Shown: positions 26,670 through 26,777 of the stretch, one piece after another
Layout: each line of letters opens with the position of its first letter
Numbering within the stretch: position 1 is the first letter of the stretch
Source of the DNA: CAZQEC01 sp964591565
Lineage (GTDB): Bacteria > Patescibacteriota > UBA1384 > CAJBMM01
Reading direction: 5' to 3'
Assembly: GCA_964591565.1 (NCBI GenBank)
Contig: CAZQEC010000010.1
Span: forward strand, 1 to 26,777
Length of the DNA: 26,777 bases
Translations under genes and position numbers: made by a program
Notes under the pieces: generated by a model
Told to the model about the DNA's origin: nothing
The model's input: only the letters and a program-made list of their open reading frames with translations
The model's database searches: none

Positions 26670-26777
26670 ACGTGGTCCTCTTTCCTTCATTCCATTATCA
26701 GATAAATGCGTCGTAAGGTCAACAAGATTAAGTTTTTTGTATATTCGTGATGAACAATTTAAGCTACAATATGCCAA

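Noticed and set aside
26670..26777. Extension of the last membrane protein to the window edge
   Set aside because: The internal ATG at 26669 has a good ribosome site and starts before the first membrane helix; the upstream part is polar and has no SD.

Overview
The window looks like a chromosomal segment of a Candidate Phyla Radiation (Patescibacteria) genome. Pointers are small single-copy housekeeping genes (ftsH, murJ, lepA, a divIC/ftsB-like gene), many short surface or membrane proteins of unknown function, families common in these genomes (DUF2207 with a Gly-rich tail, PsbP-like repeats, an ECF sigma factor beside a membrane protein), CCA-encoding tRNAs and repeat-rich spacers. TGA is used as a stop (15855, 24267, vapC), so this is not one of the UGA=Gly lineages. 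The exact lineage cannot be read from the sequence alone.

Layout. 1-2165: three envelope or secreted unknowns with hairpin terminators. 2240-2434 (minus): a tRNA-Thr(CGU) gene split in its anticodon loop by an insert that carries a second, complete tRNA-Thr(CGU). 2695-3720: an exported HAF-repeat protein. 3727-3835: a palindromic repeat. 3869-7831: an ECF sigma factor, a transmembrane anti-sigma-like protein with an outside PsbP-like plus Kelch region, and a triple PsbP-like protein, probably one operon. 7918-8507: a small unknown gene and a MazG-type pyrophosphohydrolase. 8647-10428: a DUF2207 protein. 10641-11255: tRNA-Pro, a second nested tRNA locus (tRNA-Gly(UCC) inside tRNA-Gly(UCC)) and tRNA-Ile(UAU). 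11427-15313: a coiled-coil unknown divergent from a small Cys/His protein and an 877-residue surface protein with FN3-like domains. 15433-16708: a DivIC/FtsB-like protein and a convergent group-2/3-type sigma-70 factor. 16809-17181: a folded leader, then tRNA-fMet and tRNA-Met. 17359-23635: ftsH, a MITE, then murJ, a small membrane gene and lepA, overlapping or abutting. 23650-25414: a methyltransferase, followed by a minus-strand vapB-vapC-VOC operon. 25492-26669: a GIY-YIG gene inserted behind tRNA-Lys, a MITE, and a membrane protein.

The most unusual content is in the tRNA loci. Two tRNA genes are interrupted after nucleotide 35 of the anticodon loop by inserts of 121 and 123 bp. Each insert contains a full tRNA with the same anticodon as its host and ends in the shared string GGNGGACAGG. 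In both hosts the acceptor and anticodon helices still pair (perfectly for Thr; one C·A in the Gly acceptor), so the outer genes have not decayed. Most other tRNAs here sit between complementary CCATCC-rich and GGATGG-rich arms, and the Gly insert's flanks look like the same arm family. A simple unifying idea (inference) is that tRNAs in this genome travel as palindrome-flanked modules, and that some have landed in, and may be spliced out of, the anticodon loops of other tRNAs.

A second theme is gene-end insertions that duplicate their target. A GIY-YIG gene lies between two 20-bp copies of the tRNA-Lys 3' end, and a methyltransferase gene lies between the real lepA 3' end and a diverged second copy of it.

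A third theme is stand-alone genes (569-1051, 2695-3666, 7918-8127, 11427-12326, 15929-16708) with strong Shine-Dalgarno sites, private terminators and, for several, consensus promoters. The first two are visibly more GC-rich than their neighbours. Several core-like genes, by contrast, appear to be transcribed leaderless.
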